A stretch of 64,000 nt of DNA from Bradyrhizobium sp. Ec3.3. Lineage in GTDB: Bacteria > Pseudomonadota > Alphaproteobacteria > Rhizobiales > Xanthobacteraceae. This document shows, one piece after another, positions 43,529 to 51,851 of this stretch. A model generated the notes under the pieces. That model saw only the letters and a list, made by a program, of their open reading frames with translations. It was not told where the DNA came from and made no database searches. The stretch is taken from assembly GCF_000472925.1 (NCBI RefSeq), contig NZ_AXAS01000009.1:124001-188000 (forward strand), read 5' to 3'. Position numbers and translations under genes: made by a program. Within the stretch, counting starts at the first letter, position 1; the number at the start of each line of letters is the position of its first letter.

Positions 43529-43646
43529 GTCATTCCCCGCGAAAGCGGGGAATCCAGTACGCCGCGGCCTCTCCGTATACTTGCACTTTTTCTGGAATAA
43601 GGATCGCCTGCCCCAGTGCGCAATTGCGCACAAGGCGGGCGATGAC
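43529..43646. repeat. CATTCCCCGC-type repeat, right copy
   Basis: Inverted relative to 40317-40419. The first 45 bp are an exact reverse complement of 40375-40419; the remaining arm differs (TTGCGCACAAGGCGGGCGATG). Non-coding. Confidence 0.85.
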
Positions 43647-43755
43647 AGCGAGAGCGCAGGCAGAGCAGACTCCAACCTCGTCATTTCGAGCGCGGCGAAG
43701 CAATCCAGAATCCCTTCGCCGGCAAGATTGCTTCGCGGAGCCTGCTATCGGTGCA

Positions 43756-44145
43756 CTATGGGCTGTCGACTTCAAAAACAGACAAAATTTCAGGACGAGG
43801 CAGTAGCGGCGGCGCATCGCCCGTCAAGCCATAGACCTCAATGCCCCTTAGCAAACCACAGCTCGAATAGATAAACACTCCGCTTTTGTGGTCGCTTTCA
43901 TTCACCAGGAATTCACCGAGAATGTGGGCACCGGGCGGCGCTTCAGCATGTCCCTTGATTTGGAAGTTGATGCTGGCACACCCACATCGACATCGCCAAG
44001 GCGTGACTTCGGCCAACTCAAGCTGATCCATATACTGCTTTGCTTCTTCCGTGCCGTGCTGAAGCATCCAGCGAGCAAGATCGCGCTCGGCATCTGTGAG
44101 AGGACGATTTTGCTCTGTGCTCAAAATAACGTCTTCGGCTGACAT
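43756..44145 (-). CDS. Cys-containing hypothetical protein
   Basis: 129 aa. MSAEDVILSTEQNRPLTDAE opens a helical region; then the central VTPWRCRCGCASINFQIKG shows a CxCxC cluster, and IYSSCGLLRGIEVYGLTGDA leads to a conserved-looking C-terminus (PPLLPRPEILSVF). No signal peptide. Similar uncharacterised proteins exist in many bacteria. GC content is visibly lower than in neighbours. Antitoxin- or immunity-type roles have not been shown, and I assign none. Confidence 0.6.
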   Translation of the reverse strand: MSAEDVILSTEQNRPLTDAERDLARWMLQHGTEEAKQYMDQLELAEVTPWRCRCGCASINFQIKGHAEAPPGAHILGEFLVNESDHKSGVFIYSSCGLLRGIEVYGLTGDAPPLLPRPEILSVFEVDSP

Positions 44146-44193
44146 TGACCCACGCTACCGTAGCCCGCAGGATGGGACAACGCCAGCGAGAGT

Positions 44194-44277
44194 GTAGGGT
44201 GGGTTCGCGTCAGCGTAACCCACCACTTCTTCAACAAGCGGACTGCAAAGAGGTGGGTGCAGCTAACCCACCCTTGT
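44194..44277. repeat. GTAGGGTGGGTT-type repeat
   Basis: Bounded by GTAGGGTGGGTTCGCG and AGCTAACCCACCC. It is adjacent to the GMC 3' remnant, on the same side relative to the fragment as the copy at 45330 is relative to the intact GMC gene. Confidence 0.8.
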
Positions 44278-44284
44278 AAGATGC

Positions 44285-44364
44285 CCTCTCGCCACCGTTG
44301 TTTCCGGGACGTTCGCCGCTTCCAGCGACTGCTTGCGGCGGATCAGATCCGAGGCGCGGTCGGT
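44285..44364 (-). pseudogene. 3' remnant of a GMC oxidoreductase gene
   Basis: Read on the minus strand, bases from about 44359 to 44288 encode DRASDLIRRKQSLEAANVPE and continue TTVA. This matches the last 24 residues of the intact GMC protein (45426-47072) at 20 of 24 positions. The DNA has 11 differences in 72, of which 7 are synonymous. The TGA stop of the intact gene is AGA here, so the frame reads on. Nothing of the rest of the gene is present, as the sequence upstream runs straight into the Omp gene stop region. It is a fragment left by recombination or duplication. Confidence 0.8.
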
Positions 44365-44375
44365 TCGCGCGAGGA

Positions 44376-45149
44376 TCAGTACTTCGCGACGAGCGGACCA
44401 CCCCAGCGGTAGTTCACGCGAACCAGGCCGATGTCGATGTCCTGGCCGATACGGGCGGTTCCTGCAAAAGCGCCCGGCGGAAGACCAAAGACTCCGGTGA
44501 AGTAGAAGTTCACGTCGCGATGACCCATGAACAGGTGATCGTATTCAACACCGACCGACCAGTTCGGAGCGAAGCCAAATTCGAGGCCAGCCCCCACCGT
44601 TCCACCCCAGCGGGTCTCGCTCGCAGTGTCGATCGCCAGCCCGGTCGGAATATCGGAAGCGCGATATTTGTCACGGACGACCGCGGCACCACCCTTCACA
44701 TAGAGCAGCACGTTGTTCCAGGCATAGCCGACCTGGCCTGTGAACAGGCCGAACGCATCGATCCTTGATTCATCCTCGACGGTCGCGAAGACGAGGTTGG
44801 CATTGGCCCCCTTGAAATCAGCCCAGTTGCCCTGTGCTTCCACGCCGAACACCCAGCTCGCCGTCTGCCAGCGGTAGCCGATCTGACCGCCGACCGTGCC
44901 TCCCGTGGCATTGTGGCACCCCATGGAAGCGGGCGGAACGACGACCACTCCACCCATATTGATCAGGTCCCAGCACTTATGGGCAGAGCCTCCACCGCCA
45001 TTGATGCCGATGTAGAAGCCGCTCCAGTCATAGATCGGAGCAACCACTGGAGGGGGCGCTTTGGTGTACGGCCGAGCCGCCAGATCAGCGGCCGAGGCAG
45101 GAGCGGCAAGTGCGACGAGGGCAAACGCGCCCAGCAAGATCTTCTTCAT
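44376..45149 (-). CDS. Outer-membrane beta-barrel protein (Omp25/Omp31-like)
   Basis: 257 aa from the ATG at 45149. Signal peptide MKKILLGAFALVALAAPASA, then DLAARPYTKAPPPVVAPIYD and WSGFYIGINGGGGSAHKCWD, which is the typical start of rhizobial Omp25/RopB-like porins ('Y.WSGFYIG.N.G'). The C-terminal VRVNYRWGGPLVAKY ends with an aromatic residue as required for barrel assembly. Two Cys in the first loop may form a disulfide. These proteins are abundant outer-membrane structural proteins. The gene is flanked by the GMC remnant and a repeat. Confidence 0.92.
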   Translation of the reverse strand: MKKILLGAFALVALAAPASAADLAARPYTKAPPPVVAPIYDWSGFYIGINGGGGSAHKCWDLINMGGVVVVPPASMGCHNATGGTVGGQIGYRWQTASWVFGVEAQGNWADFKGANANLVFATVEDESRIDAFGLFTGQVGYAWNNVLLYVKGGAAVVRDKYRASDIPTGLAIDTASETRWGGTVGAGLEFGFAPNWSVGVEYDHLFMGHRDVNFYFTGVFGLPPGAFAGTARIGQDIDIGLVRVNYRWGGPLVAKY

Positions 45150-45329
45150 GGTGTCGACCCCGAAATCGAATCTACTGCGGAGCCCCCACGCACAACCTAT
45201 CATTGTCCTCCAAAATTCACGTCACCCGAACGCCACACCGCAGAGAAAGGTGAGAGTTCCTCAACCGGACGTTGATACCGCAGCCATCGCGGGTTACGCG
45301 CAGCTCAAAGCGTAGATGGTAGATCGATC

Positions 45330-45413
45330 GGGTGGGTTAGCCGAAGGCGTAACCCGCCTCTTTGTCTACGCGTCGCCAGACGTGGTGGATTACGCTTCGC
45401 TAACCCGCCCTAC
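45330..45413. repeat. GTAGGGTGGGTT-type repeat
   Basis: Bounded by GGTGGGTTAGCCG and GCTAACCCGCCCTAC, with an inner TAACCCGCCTC and GGTGGATTACG pair. It is 13 bp from the stop codon of the intact GMC gene, mirroring the copy next to the GMC remnant at 44194. Confidence 0.8.
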
Positions 45414-45425
45414 GAAGTGGCGCCT

Positions 45426-47072
45426 TCACGCCACCGCCGTCTCGGGCACGTTAGCCGCTTCCATCGGCTGCTTGCCGCGGATCAGGTCCGACGCGCGGTC
45501 GGCGATCATCATCGTTGAGGCGTTGAGGTTCGCCGAGATCATGCGCGGCATCACCGAGGCGTCGACGACGCGCAGGCCCTGCAGGCCGTGGACGCGGAGC
45601 TGGTCGTCGACCACGGCCCAGGTGGACTCGGCCGGGCCCATGCGGCAGCTGCAGCCGGGGTGGAAGGTGGTGGTGCCGCGCTCGGCGGCGGCGTGCAAGA
45701 ATTCGTCGTCGGTGTTGACGTTGGGTCCGGGGAAATCCTCGTAGGCGTAATAGCGCGACAGCGGCGCCGACTTCAAAAGCCTCCGCGCGAGCTTCATGCC
45801 GCCGACGATGACGCGGCGATCGAGCTCGGCGTCGAGATAGTTGGTCTGGATGATCGGTGGTGCAAACGGATCATTGGAGCGGATGCGCACATAGCCGCGG
45901 CTTTCGGGACGCTGCTGCCACGAGGCGACCGTCATGCCGGGCTCGTCCTCGAGCTGGCCCTGCACGCCCTCCTTGTAGCTGGCCGGCGTGAAGGTGAGCT
46001 GGAGGTCCGAGCGATCCGGGCTCTCGCCCGAATACCAGAAGCAATAGACCATGGTCGGCGACAGCGACAGCAGGCCGCGTCGCGCAGTCGCCCATTTCAG
46101 CGCCTCGACCCAGAGATGCCAGCCGCGGCGAAGCTCGTTGATGGTCTTGATGTCCTTGACCCGCGCCACCGTGCGCGGCGCGTAATGGTCCTGCAAGCCT
46201 TCGCCGACAGGGAGCGCGTGGCGCACCGCGATGCCGTGCGATTGCAACAGATCGGGCGAGCCGACGCCGGAGAGCTGGAGCAGCTGAGGCGAATTATAGG
46301 CGCCGCCGGCGAGGATCACTTCCTTGTTGGCGCGCACCTCGACCGGCGAGCCGCCGCGGCCGCCCTTCATGTAGCGCACACCGACCGCGCGCTTGCCCTC
46401 GAAGACGATCTCGGTGGCGTGCGCATGGGTATGCACATGCAAGTTTGGCCGTTTCATCGCGGGCCTGAGGAAAGCGGTCGAGCCGGAGACGCGCAGGCCG
46501 TTGTCGATGGTGCGCTGGCAATATGACACACCCTCCTGGGTCTTGCCGTTGTAGTCCGGGTTGCGCGGAATGCCGAGCGAGACTGCGCCTTCCATGAAGG
46601 CCTCGCAAAGCGGATCGCGCCACTCCATCGTGGTGACGGTGAGGCTGCCATCGCGCCCGCGATAGAGCGCCTCGCCCTCGCCGACCCGCTTCTCCAGCCG
46701 CTTGAAATACGGCAGCACGTCGGCATAGCTCCAGCCGCGATTGCCCATCTGCGCCCAGGTGTCGAAGTCGAGGTTCTGGCCGCGGTTATAGATGTGGCCG
46801 TTGATCGAGGACGAGCCGCCAAGCGTCTTGCCGCGCGGCGCGTAGATGCTGCGCCCGCCGGTCCAGGGCCCTACCTCCTGCTGGTACGCCCAGTTGATGC
46901 TCTTCATGTGGAAGGTCTTGATGAAGCCCGCCGGCAGATGGATGTAGGGATGCCAGTCGCTCGGGCCCGCCTCGAGCACGCACACGGTCGTGCTCGGATC
47001 CTCGCTGAGCCGGTTGGCGAGCACGCAGCCCGCGGAGCCTGCGCCCACGATCACATAATCAAATCTATCCAT
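45426..47072 (-). CDS. GMC-family oxidoreductase (choline dehydrogenase-like)
   Basis: 548 aa FAD enzyme. Rossmann motif YVIVGAGSAGCVLANRLSED (GAGSAG at 10-15). The GMC signature 2 region is GGAYNSPQLLQLSGVGSPDL, and the C-terminal active-site His is in TTTFHPGCSCRMG; another histidine or asparagine falls in RMISANLNASTMMIADRASD. The family oxidises primary alcohols such as choline or polyethylene glycol to aldehydes. The ATG at 47072 is the obvious start at the FAD fold. A GNAT gene precedes it on the same strand by 16 bp, so the two may form an operon. Confidence 0.92.
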   Translation of the reverse strand: MDRFDYVIVGAGSAGCVLANRLSEDPSTTVCVLEAGPSDWHPYIHLPAGFIKTFHMKSINWAYQQEVGPWTGGRSIYAPRGKTLGGSSSINGHIYNRGQNLDFDTWAQMGNRGWSYADVLPYFKRLEKRVGEGEALYRGRDGSLTVTTMEWRDPLCEAFMEGAVSLGIPRNPDYNGKTQEGVSYCQRTIDNGLRVSGSTAFLRPAMKRPNLHVHTHAHATEIVFEGKRAVGVRYMKGGRGGSPVEVRANKEVILAGGAYNSPQLLQLSGVGSPDLLQSHGIAVRHALPVGEGLQDHYAPRTVARVKDIKTINELRRGWHLWVEALKWATARRGLLSLSPTMVYCFWYSGESPDRSDLQLTFTPASYKEGVQGQLEDEPGMTVASWQQRPESRGYVRIRSNDPFAPPIIQTNYLDAELDRRVIVGGMKLARRLLKSAPLSRYYAYEDFPGPNVNTDDEFLHAAAERGTTTFHPGCSCRMGPAESTWAVVDDQLRVHGLQGLRVVDASVMPRMISANLNASTMMIADRASDLIRGKQPMEAANVPETAVA

Positions 47073-47088
47073 CTTGCCTCGAACCGCC

Positions 47089-47682
47089 TCAGCGCGGCCT
47101 GTCGTTGAGTTGATATGTCAAATGCGCCTTCACTGTCGGCCATTCGGCGGCGGTGATGCTGTAGACCACGGTATCGCGCAGCGTGCCGTTCGGCGCCACC
47201 TGGTGGCTGCGCAAGATGCCGTCCTGCTTGGCGCCGAGCCGCTCGATGGCACGCCGGCTCTGGTGATTGAAGAAATGGGTGCGGAATTCCACCGCAATGC
47301 AGTTCAGCTGCTCGAAGGCATGGGTCAGGAGCAGCAGCTTGCACTGCGTGTTGAGAGGGCCGCGCTGCGCGCTCTTGGCGTACCAGGTCGAACCGATCTC
47401 GACTCGGCGGTTGGTCGCATCGATGTTCATGTAAGTGGTCTGGCCAACGATCCTGCCATCGGCATCGAATACCGTGAACGGCACCATGGAGCCAGCGGCC
47501 TGCAAGCCGAGGCGGCGGTCGATCTCCTTGGCCATGTTCTCGGGCGCGGGGATCGCGGTGTACCAGAGCTTGTCGAGCTGGCCGTCCTTGACGGCCTCCA
47601 CCAGGGCGTCGCGATGCTGATGCGACAGCGGCTCCAGCCGCGCATGCTCGCCACGGAGGGTGATGGGATCAGGCCAGGGCAT
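47089..47682 (-). CDS. GNAT family acetyltransferase (RimJ/RimL-like)
   Basis: 197 aa from the ATG at 47682 (AAGGAGAA upstream). VEIGSTWYAKSAQRGPLNTQ is the strand and acetyl-CoA loop region of the RimL subgroup, and NHQSRRAIERLGAKQDGILR follows with the conserved asparagine. LRGEHARLEPLSHQHRDALV is the first helix/strand. Members acetylate N-terminal residues or small molecules; this one cannot be assigned a substrate. It is 16 bp upstream of the GMC gene start and probably cotranscribed. Confidence 0.88.
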   Translation of the reverse strand: MPWPDPITLRGEHARLEPLSHQHRDALVEAVKDGQLDKLWYTAIPAPENMAKEIDRRLGLQAAGSMVPFTVFDADGRIVGQTTYMNIDATNRRVEIGSTWYAKSAQRGPLNTQCKLLLLTHAFEQLNCIAVEFRTHFFNHQSRRAIERLGAKQDGILRSHQVAPNGTLRDTVVYSITAAEWPTVKAHLTYQLNDRPR

Positions 47683-47698
47683 TGATAATTTCTCCTTC

Positions 47699-47783
47699 GT
47701 CATTGCGAGGAGCGAAGCGACGAAGCAATCCAGACTGTCTCCGCGGATGGATTTCTGGATTGCTTCGCTTCGCTCGCAATGAC
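47699..47783. repeat. GTCATTGCGAGGAG-type repeat, copy 2
   Basis: 85 bp, the same length and order as 20566-20650, bounded by GTCATTGCGAG and CTCGCAATGAC. Sits between the lactonase and acetyltransferase genes on the same strand. Confidence 0.85.
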
Positions 47784-47791
47784 GACTTGTC

Positions 47792-48718
47792 TCACTTATT
47801 CAAAAAATTCAACGGCAGTCCGCCGCGCGGCCAGTCCATGGCGATCAGCTCGCCCTTGCCCGACAGCGTGACATAGGCGGTCTTGAGCTCAGGGCCGCCG
47901 AAAGCGATGTTTGTTGTGACGCGGTCGCCGGTCGGGACCTGCTCGACCAGCTTGCCATCCGGTGCGATCACCGAGATGCAGCCGGAGACGAGGGTCGCGA
48001 CACAGACATTACCGTTCGCCTCGACCGCGAGCGAGTCGAACATCTGGTAGCCGCCAAGCCCCGCGATCGGCTTGCCGCGCTCGCCGCGATAGATCACCTC
48101 GCGCGGCTTCAGCGTGCCGGGCGCGGACAACTCGTAGGCCCAGAGCCGCGCGGTTGGCGTTTCCGCGATATAGACGGTGTTTTCGTCCGGAGACAGCCCG
48201 ATGCCGTTCGCCGGCAGCACGCCATGCACGACCTCGACGATCTCGCTCATGCCAGGCTTGAGATAGTACATCCCGCCGACATCCATGTCGCGCGCTCGAC
48301 GCTTTCCGAGGTCGGAGAACCACAGGCCGCCATGCCGGTCGAAGACGAGATCGTTGGGACCGCGCAAGTCATGCTCGCCGCACTTGGTCACGACCGTCTC
48401 GACCTTGCCCGATTGCAGGTCGACGCGCTGGATCGAGCCACCCAGATAATCATCGGGCTGCGCCCCCGGCATGATCATCTTGCCAGTCGGGATCCAGGAG
48501 AAGCCGCCATTGTTGCAGATGTAGATCTTGCCGTCAGGGCCGAGCGCCGCGCCGTTCGGCCCGCCGGGAATTTTCGCGACGATCTCTTTCCGTCCGTCGG
48601 GATAAACACGCGTGAACCGTGCCCCACGGATCTCCACCAGCACGACCGAGCCGTCCGGCATCACCACCGGCCCTTCCGGAAACTCGAGGTCGGTGGCGAG
48701 AACGCGGACGTCGGACAT
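47792..48718 (-). CDS. SMP-30/gluconolactonase/LRE family protein
   Basis: 308 aa from the ATG at 48718 (GGGAGG upstream). LATDLEFPEGPVVMPDGSVV holds the metal glutamate of FPEGP; GPNGAALGPDGKIYICNNGG and RGPNDLVFDRHGGLWFSDLG are the Asn segments, and GVLPANGIGLSPDENTVYIA the later one. It is closer to plant/bacterial gluconolactonases than the paralogue at 1768. A lactone-hydrolysing activity is expected; pathway unknown. Confidence 0.9.
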   Translation of the reverse strand: MSDVRVLATDLEFPEGPVVMPDGSVVLVEIRGARFTRVYPDGRKEIVAKIPGGPNGAALGPDGKIYICNNGGFSWIPTGKMIMPGAQPDDYLGGSIQRVDLQSGKVETVVTKCGEHDLRGPNDLVFDRHGGLWFSDLGKRRARDMDVGGMYYLKPGMSEIVEVVHGVLPANGIGLSPDENTVYIAETPTARLWAYELSAPGTLKPREVIYRGERGKPIAGLGGYQMFDSLAVEANGNVCVATLVSGCISVIAPDGKLVEQVPTGDRVTTNIAFGGPELKTAYVTLSGKGELIAMDWPRGGLPLNFLNK

Positions 48719-48933
48719 TTTGGCCTCCCTGCGGCTTGTTATGGCTTGCACGGGAGATGTCGGCCCGCACGCAAGATTTGCACGCGGTTATGGCAAAGTC
48801 GCTCCCGCTTGCCAAGCAAGCGGCCGGGTATGCCAGCGTTGCGCGCTAAGGCGCGACAAGTGGTCATCGCGCCTTAGATTGTTGTTTGAGCATGATCTTT
48901 TCGGAAAACCGCTGCGCACTTTTCCGGATCATG

Positions 48934-49767
48934 CTACTCCTTCACCGGCACCCAGATCTCGAAGCCGCCATGGCCGGTCTTGGGATCGAACTTTTCGTCA
49001 TAACGTTCGAAGTTCGGCGCGTCCGCCGCCTTCAGTCCCGAGGCCGGCAGCCACTGATTCCAGATCGTGTTGACGGTGCGGCGGATCGAGGCGACGTGAT
49101 CGGTGTGAGTGAACACCGCATAGCGTTGCTCGGGAATGCGGATGCGACCGAAGCGCCGCGGCAGGTCGGAGAAATCGGCGACCTCGACGCCGGCGATATA
49201 GTCGAAATTGCCGGCATCGTCGCCGTTGCAGCAGACACCGTACGCCACGTCGCCAATGCGCGCGGGAATGTCCGCCACCTCCTGGTGGAAGCGATGCCAC
49301 AGGCCCGGAATGGCGGCGCTATTGTCGCAGGAGATGCGCTCAGCAGGGCCTGCGACGAGAAACGCCTTTGCGGTTTCGAAACGGGGCGGTGCGAGATTGT
49401 CGAGCATGGTGGAGTCCATGAGGATCGGCTCCTGAAGCTTGAGGTGTTTGACGCACGTCGCCGCCCTGACCGCTTCGGGTGTCACGCCGAAATGGTCGCG
49501 GAACGCGCGGGTGAAGGCTTCGTGGGAGCCGTAGTCCGCTTCCAGCGCCAACGACAAAATGTCCGGCGCGCCGCGCGCCAGCGCGCGAGCGGCTTCCGTA
49601 AGCCGCCGCGCCCGCACGTAGCGCATCACCGGAAAGCCGGTCGCTGCCGCAAACGCGCGCACCATGTGGAAGCGCGACACGCCGCCGATCTCCGCGATCT
49701 CGTCGAGCGTGAGCGGCTCGGCGAGATGGCTTTCGATGAACCAGAGTGCGCGCTGGGCTGGGTTCAT
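48934..49767 (-). CDS. AraC-family regulator with GyrI-like effector domain
   Basis: 277 aa. The N-terminal double helix-turn-helix (AQRALWFIESHLAEPLTLDE, EIAEIGGVSRFHMVRAFAAA, YGSHEAFTRAFRDHFGVTPE) is followed by a C-terminal GyrI-like (AraC_E_bind) domain starting FETAKAFLVAGPAERISCDN and ending KTGHGGFEIWVPVKE. This Rob/MarA-like arrangement responds to hydrophobic small molecules in known cases such as SbmC/Rob. No target operon is adjacent; a 214-bp intergenic gap with a repeat precedes the next upstream gene. Confidence 0.92.
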   Translation of the reverse strand: MNPAQRALWFIESHLAEPLTLDEIAEIGGVSRFHMVRAFAAATGFPVMRYVRARRLTEAARALARGAPDILSLALEADYGSHEAFTRAFRDHFGVTPEAVRAATCVKHLKLQEPILMDSTMLDNLAPPRFETAKAFLVAGPAERISCDNSAAIPGLWHRFHQEVADIPARIGDVAYGVCCNGDDAGNFDYIAGVEVADFSDLPRRFGRIRIPEQRYAVFTHTDHVASIRRTVNTIWNQWLPASGLKAADAPNFERYDEKFDPKTGHGGFEIWVPVKE

Positions 49768-49840
49768 GAACTTACGGCCCTCATTCGAAGCGACACCGTT
49801 TTACGCAATCGGTCGAGACTTCACTTGATCGACGTTGCTC

Positions 49841-49976
49841 TCGTGCCCCGGGCGCAGCGCAGCACGTCAGTGATGCGCTGCTGAACCGGGGTCCATCTCT
49901 CCGCCAGCGTTACCGCGGCACTGGATCCCGGCTCTGCGTCGCATCACTGCGTGCCGCGCCGCGTCCGGGACACGAG
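49841..49976. repeat. CCCGGGCGCAGCGCAGC-type repeat
   Basis: GC-rich element between TCGTGCCCCGGGCGC and GTCCGGGACACGA, with an inner GGCACTGGATCCCGGCTCTGCG arm. It fills most of the gap between the AraC and coiled-coil genes. Typical REP-like; non-coding. Confidence 0.6.
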
Positions 49977-49981
49977 CGTGT

Positions 49982-50359
49982 TCATTTCGACGGGTCCTTC
50001 GCTGCCGGCATAGCGTCCTTCGCTGCTGGCGCGTCCTGCTTTTTCTTCAGATCCTCCGCCGTCTTCGACTGCGCGGCCTGGAGATCGCCGAGCGTCTTCT
50101 GCAAACCTGCCACCGTCGCTTTCAACGCGTCGATCTGGCGATTGGCGGCATCGATCTTCTGCTGATGATCGAGGGTGAGCTTGGTCATCGTCTTCTGAAG
50201 AAAGTCGACGTTGCTTTGCAGGCAGCTCGTCCGCCGCTCCCAGGTCTTCTCGACCGTGCATATCTCGATGCCGGGAACATCCTGCGCGCGAGTGTGTTCC
50301 ATCGACATCGTCGCGAGCAGCAAAATCGTGACACATAGCGAAGCATTCCGGCCCGGCAT
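49982..50359 (-). CDS. Exported coiled-coil hypothetical protein
   Basis: 125 aa. Signal peptide MPGRNASLCVTILLLATMSM, cleavage near TRAQD. The rest is a long amphipathic helix (KTMTKLTLDHQQKIDAANRQ, ALKATVAGLQKTLGDLQAAQ) with heptad spacing and a Lys/Ala/Asp/Pro-rich tail. Two cysteines lie at EICTVEK and TSCLQSN. It may form a periplasmic oligomer. No family is known to me, and there are no operon partners. Confidence 0.65.
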   Translation of the reverse strand: MPGRNASLCVTILLLATMSMEHTRAQDVPGIEICTVEKTWERRTSCLQSNVDFLQKTMTKLTLDHQQKIDAANRQIDALKATVAGLQKTLGDLQAAQSKTAEDLKKKQDAPAAKDAMPAAKDPSK

Positions 50360-50544
50360 GCAGGTTCCTCATGAAACGTCGATCACGGCAAATTGCGCAG
50401 ACGTTGCGCACGCCCGTGACGATACCATACTGGCACCGCATTCTCGCGTTGAGCTTGGGAGTTCCTCGATATGGAGGACTAACGACGGACGCGGAGAGTG
50501 GGGCGGCTTTGCTCGCGTTCTTTTTTGAGGGGAGATTATTTAGG

Positions 50545-50769
50545 ATGGCAACGCGCGAAAGACGTCTGGCCGAATTCAATGGCGAGGGAGAACCACCGTC
50601 GGGGATGCCGGTCGAAGTGCTTTGCGAAGACCATAGTGGAACCTACACGCTGCCCTTTGCCTGCCGCTACGTCGGCGGGCGCTGGCAAAACCATGAAGCA
50701 GGCATCGCCGTCGAGGCGACCGTGATCGGTTGGCGCCTGCCGCGACTGAAACAGACGGGTGCCGTGTAA
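50545..50769 (+). CDS. Small hypothetical protein
   Basis: 74 aa from the ATG at 50545 (GAGGGGAG upstream). MATRERRLAEFNGEGEPPSG and PVEVLCEDHSGTYTLPFACR are compact and mostly beta, with two cysteines at CEDH and CRYVGG. It ends IGWRLPRLKQTGAV. The composition is typical of a small single-domain protein of about 75 residues. I do not recognise a family. Confidence 0.6.
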   Translation: MATRERRLAEFNGEGEPPSGMPVEVLCEDHSGTYTLPFACRYVGGRWQNHEAGIAVEATVIGWRLPRLKQTGAV

Positions 50770-51013
50770 GAAACAGGCCGACCTGTCCCAAAATGCGACG
50801 GAGCCTGGCCGGATTTTAAGGTACGGAACGCTGACCGAACGAATCGCGTCCGAATCAGCCGCCGGGCTCCGTTGTCGACCTGTTCACCGCTAGATGTCGG
50901 CGCGACATGGCGTCGACGTACCAGATCAAGAAAAGGCGCGCGCGGGCAAAGCCCTGCGACCGGCGGTAAAGGTTAATGCGCCGTGCAAACGGGCAACCTC
51001 ACCGCAAGGCTGC

Positions 51014-51670
51014 CTAATATTCGACCTCGAGCTCCTCGATCTCCGCCGGCTCCGCCCTGGCGGCCGCGATCCATTCCTTCATCTCGTCCATGCCCATGAT
51101 GGTATCGGCATACGCCTTGAGCTGCGGCTCGAGCTTGACGTCATAAGTCACAAAACGAGTCACGACGGGCGCGTACATCGCATCCGCCATGGTGCGCTTC
51201 TCGCCGAACAGGAACGGACCACCGGACTTTTCCAGGCAGTCGCGCCAGATCGCCCAGACGCGATCGATGTCGGCCTGCGCCCGCGACCAGATCTTGAAGC
51301 CGGGGAAATGGCCCTTCAGGTTCACGGGCAGCGAGGCGCGCAGCGTCGTGAAGCCGGAATGGATTTCACCACAGATCGAGCGGCAATGGGCACGCTGGAT
51401 GCGGTCGGCCGGCAACAGCCCGGCGTCCGGCATGATCTCGTTGAGATACTCGCCGATCGACAGCGTATCCCAGATGGTGGCGCCCTCGTGCCGCAGGCAC
51501 GGCACCAGGATCGAGGAGGACAAAAGCAGGATCTCGGCGCGCGCGGACGGGTCGTCCGGCGCGGTGACGATCTCCTCGAAATCGAGCTTTGAGAATTTCG
51601 TCAAAAGCCAGCCACGCAGCGACCAGGACGAGTAGTTCTTGCTGCTGATGGTCAGTGTCGCCTTCGCCAT
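51014..51670 (-). CDS. Glutathione S-transferase family protein
   Basis: 218 aa from the ATG at 51670 (GAAGGG upstream). The thioredoxin-like N-domain starts LTISSKNYSSWSLRGWLLTK with the Ser/Tyr-rich active segment and SILVPCLRHEGATIWDTLSI (cis-Pro, then T/D/S for glutathione). The C-domain carries GPFLFGEKRTMADAMYAPVV. It resembles the YfcF/beta-like GSTs of proteobacteria. A second GST is at 18479-19171, not adjacent. The substrate is unknown. Confidence 0.88.
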   Translation of the reverse strand: MAKATLTISSKNYSSWSLRGWLLTKFSKLDFEEIVTAPDDPSARAEILLLSSSILVPCLRHEGATIWDTLSIGEYLNEIMPDAGLLPADRIQRAHCRSICGEIHSGFTTLRASLPVNLKGHFPGFKIWSRAQADIDRVWAIWRDCLEKSGGPFLFGEKRTMADAMYAPVVTRFVTYDVKLEPQLKAYADTIMGMDEMKEWIAAARAEPAEIEELEVEY

Positions 51671-51851
51671 ATGGCCCTTCCTTCGCGCCTGAATTCCTGA
51701 CGCCGCCGTCCCGTTTTGCGCGGTGCAGGTGCCCACCGTTTGTGCTTCCCCGTATTCCACAGCAAGCGACATGCCAGTTTTCAGGGCGAATTGACTCGAA
51801 TCTGGCGTCGATATTGCATAGTGGCCTGGGGTCAGGGTGGGCGTTTCAGTA

